A stretch of 64,000 nt of DNA from an uncultured Bacteroidales bacterium (GTDB lineage: Bacteria > Bacteroidota > Bacteroidia > Bacteroidales > P3): the NCBI GenBank assembly GCA_900316965.1, contig ONEY01000013.1:1-64000 (forward strand), written 5' to 3'. Of this stretch, positions 62,835-64,000 are shown piece after piece (positions within the stretch are counted from its first letter, which is position 1; each line of letters starts with the position of its first letter). Under the pieces are notes generated by a model that made no database searches, was not told the origin of the DNA, and saw only the letters and a list, made by a program, of their open reading frames with translations. The position numbers and the translations under genes are program-made.

Positions 62835-64000
62835 ATGGAGACTAATACACTGACAATCACCAAGCGTGACGGCAAAGCCGAACGCTTTTCCCTCGACAAG
62901 ATCATGAATGCCATCGTCAAGGCCTTCGACGCTGTCAACGCGCCTATAGACCTTGGCAACATTTCACGCATACTTTCCAACCTCGATATCCATAACGGTA
63001 TTACCGTCGAGGAGATCCAAAACCAGGTTGAGGTCTCTCTCATGAAGGAGGGCTTTTACGATGTCGCCAAATGCTTCATGCTCTATCGTCAGCAGCACAC
63101 AGAGGACCGCGAGACAATGGAAAAACTCAAATTCCTCGCCGACTATGTCGAAGCCGCCAACGCCGCGACGGGCAGCAAGTATGACGCCAACGCCAACGTG
63201 GAGCACAAAAACATTGCCACCCTTATCGGCGAGCTTCCCAAAAGCAATTTCATCCGTCTCAACCGCCGTCTCCTTACCGACCGCATTAAACTCCTCTATG
63301 GCAAAGAGACAGCCAACAGATATATTGACCTGCTGACACACCATTTTATTTATAAGAACGACGAGACTTCGCTCGCAAATTATTGCGCCAGCATAACGAT
63401 GTACCCCTGGCTGCTCTCCGGCACCGCCAGCATTGGTGGCAACTCGACGGCACCCACCAACCTCAAAAGTTTCTGCGGCGGCTTCATCAACATGGTGTTC
63501 ATGGTCAGCTCCATGCTTAGCGGCGCTTGTGCCACTCCTGAGTTCTTGATGTATCTCAACTATTTTATTGGCCTCGACTACGGCAAAGACTATTGGAAGG
63601 ATCCCGCCAAGGTGGTTGATTTGAGCTTGAAGAAACGCACTCTCGACAAGGTCGTTACCGACTGCTTCGAGCAGATTGTTTACTCCCTCAACCAACCTAC
63701 GGGAGCTCGCAACTATCAAGCCGTCTTCTGGAACATTGCCTACTACGACAAACCCTACTTCGACAGCCTTTTCGGCGAGTTCCGTTTCCCCGACGGCTCC
63801 GAACCCGACTGGGAAGGCCTCTGCTGGCTCCAAAAACGCTTCATGCGTTGGTTCAACAACGAGCGTACCAAGGCGGTGCTCACTTTCCCTGTCGAAACTA
63901 TGGCTCTGCTCTACAATCCCGACGGCACTTTCGCCGACCCCGATATGGCCAACTTCACAGCACAGATGTACTCCGAGGGCCACTCTTTCTTCACCTATAT
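62835..64000 (+). CDS. nrdD: Anaerobic (class III) ribonucleoside-triphosphate reductase, N-terminal part
   Basis: 388 codons from the ATG at 62835 to the window end. An N-terminal ATP-cone (LTITKRDGKAERFSLDKIMNAI, about 6-95) is followed by the NrdD catalytic barrel: LNRRLLTDRIKLLYGKETANR, TSLANYCASITMYPWLLSGT, SFCGGFINMVFMVSS, LSGACATPEFLMYLNYF and PVETMALLYNPDGTF. The glycyl radical site near the C-terminus lies beyond the window. It makes dNTPs without oxygen. A cobalamin riboswitch upstream suggests that a B12-dependent reductase is encoded elsewhere. Confidence 0.95.
   Translation, partial: METNTLTITKRDGKAERFSLDKIMNAIVKAFDAVNAPIDLGNISRILSNLDIHNGITVEEIQNQVEVSLMKEGFYDVAKCFMLYRQQHTEDRETMEKLKFLADYVEAANAATGSKYDANANVEHKNIATLIGELPKSNFIRLNRRLLTDRIKLLYGKETANRYIDLLTHHFIYKNDETSLANYCASITMYPWLLSGTASIGGNSTAPTNLKSFCGGFINMVFMVSSMLSGACATPEFLMYLNYFIGLDYGKDYWKDPAKVVDLSLKKRTLDKVVTDCFEQIVYSLNQPTGARNYQAVFWNIAYYDKPYFDSLFGEFRFPDGSEPDWEGLCWLQKRFMRWFNNERTKAVLTFPVETMALLYNPDGTFADPDMANFTAQMYSEGHSFFTY

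Overview
The window reads as a chromosomal segment of a Bacteroidales bacterium (family not resolved). Evidence: promoters with the Bacteroidetes -7 box (TAnnTTTG), almost no Shine-Dalgarno sequences, short secreted lipoproteins ending LLFSC or FVSC followed by charged residues, a TlpA / DUF6029 / Omp28 gene set, a long NusB, and a one-polypeptide NfnAB-type oxidoreductase. The organism looks anaerobic and fermentative (class III ribonucleotide reductase, NfnAB-type enzyme, ADP-forming acyl-CoA synthetase).

Region 1 (1-5.1 kb) is a remnant or part of a mobile element on the minus strand: a partial DUF6266-like gene, DUF4248, a CHC2/Toprim primase, a DUF3987-like partner, and three unrecognised genes. 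Between the primase operon and its neighbour lies an AT-rich core flanked by inverted TGTGACAG repeats that could be an origin or operator.

Region 2 (5.3-19.4 kb) is a defence island. It holds a YhcG (DUF1016) nuclease remnant, a small acidic gene, then a tightly packed plus-strand operon: GHKL (MORC/MutL/Hsp90-like) ATPase, two proteins of unclear function, a C5-cytosine DNA methyltransferase, a stand-alone domain protein, a McrB-like AAA+ GTPase/ATPase whose N-terminal domain is a paralogue of that stand-alone protein, and a DUF2357/McrC-like PD-(D/E)xK nuclease interrupted near its end by an in-frame TGA. A truncated second GHKL ATPase follows. An 18-bp perfect repeat lies on both sides of this operon. 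An AAA_14/DUF4143 ATPase and a GmrSD-like DUF262/DUF1524 protein complete the island. Base composition jumps inside genes of the operon, as if its recognition modules had been exchanged as a cassette.

Region 3 (19.4-30.6 kb) is an accessory surface region: secreted lipoproteins and an outer-membrane protein of unknown function, a GNAT acetyltransferase, a LicC-like nucleotidyltransferase/aminotransferase fusion damaged by a small deletion, an opine-dehydrogenase-like enzyme, a LicD-like transferase and UDP-galactopyranose mutase. Its intergenic gaps are filled with a composite repeat family and with 6-bp-periodic GTTAAC-type arrays.

Region 4 (30.6-64 kb) is mostly core genome: HAD phosphatase, MATE exporter, Omp28/DUF6029/TlpA, polyprenyl synthase, PaaI thioesterase, DapA, NfnAB fusion, CoaE, YbbR/CdaR-like protein, YajC, DUF1573 lipoprotein, NusB, LeuS, FKBP, ADP-forming acyl-CoA synthetase, TSCPD protein, DppB-like permease, TsaB, LolA-like protein, Nfo, TopB, YggS, YitT, Rpe, RlmI-like, FolE, and finally NrdD under a cobalamin riboswitch. 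Small repeat structures (a triplicated 94-bp gene end; 11-bp AGTACT arrays) occur here too. No rRNA, tRNA or CRISPR array was found.
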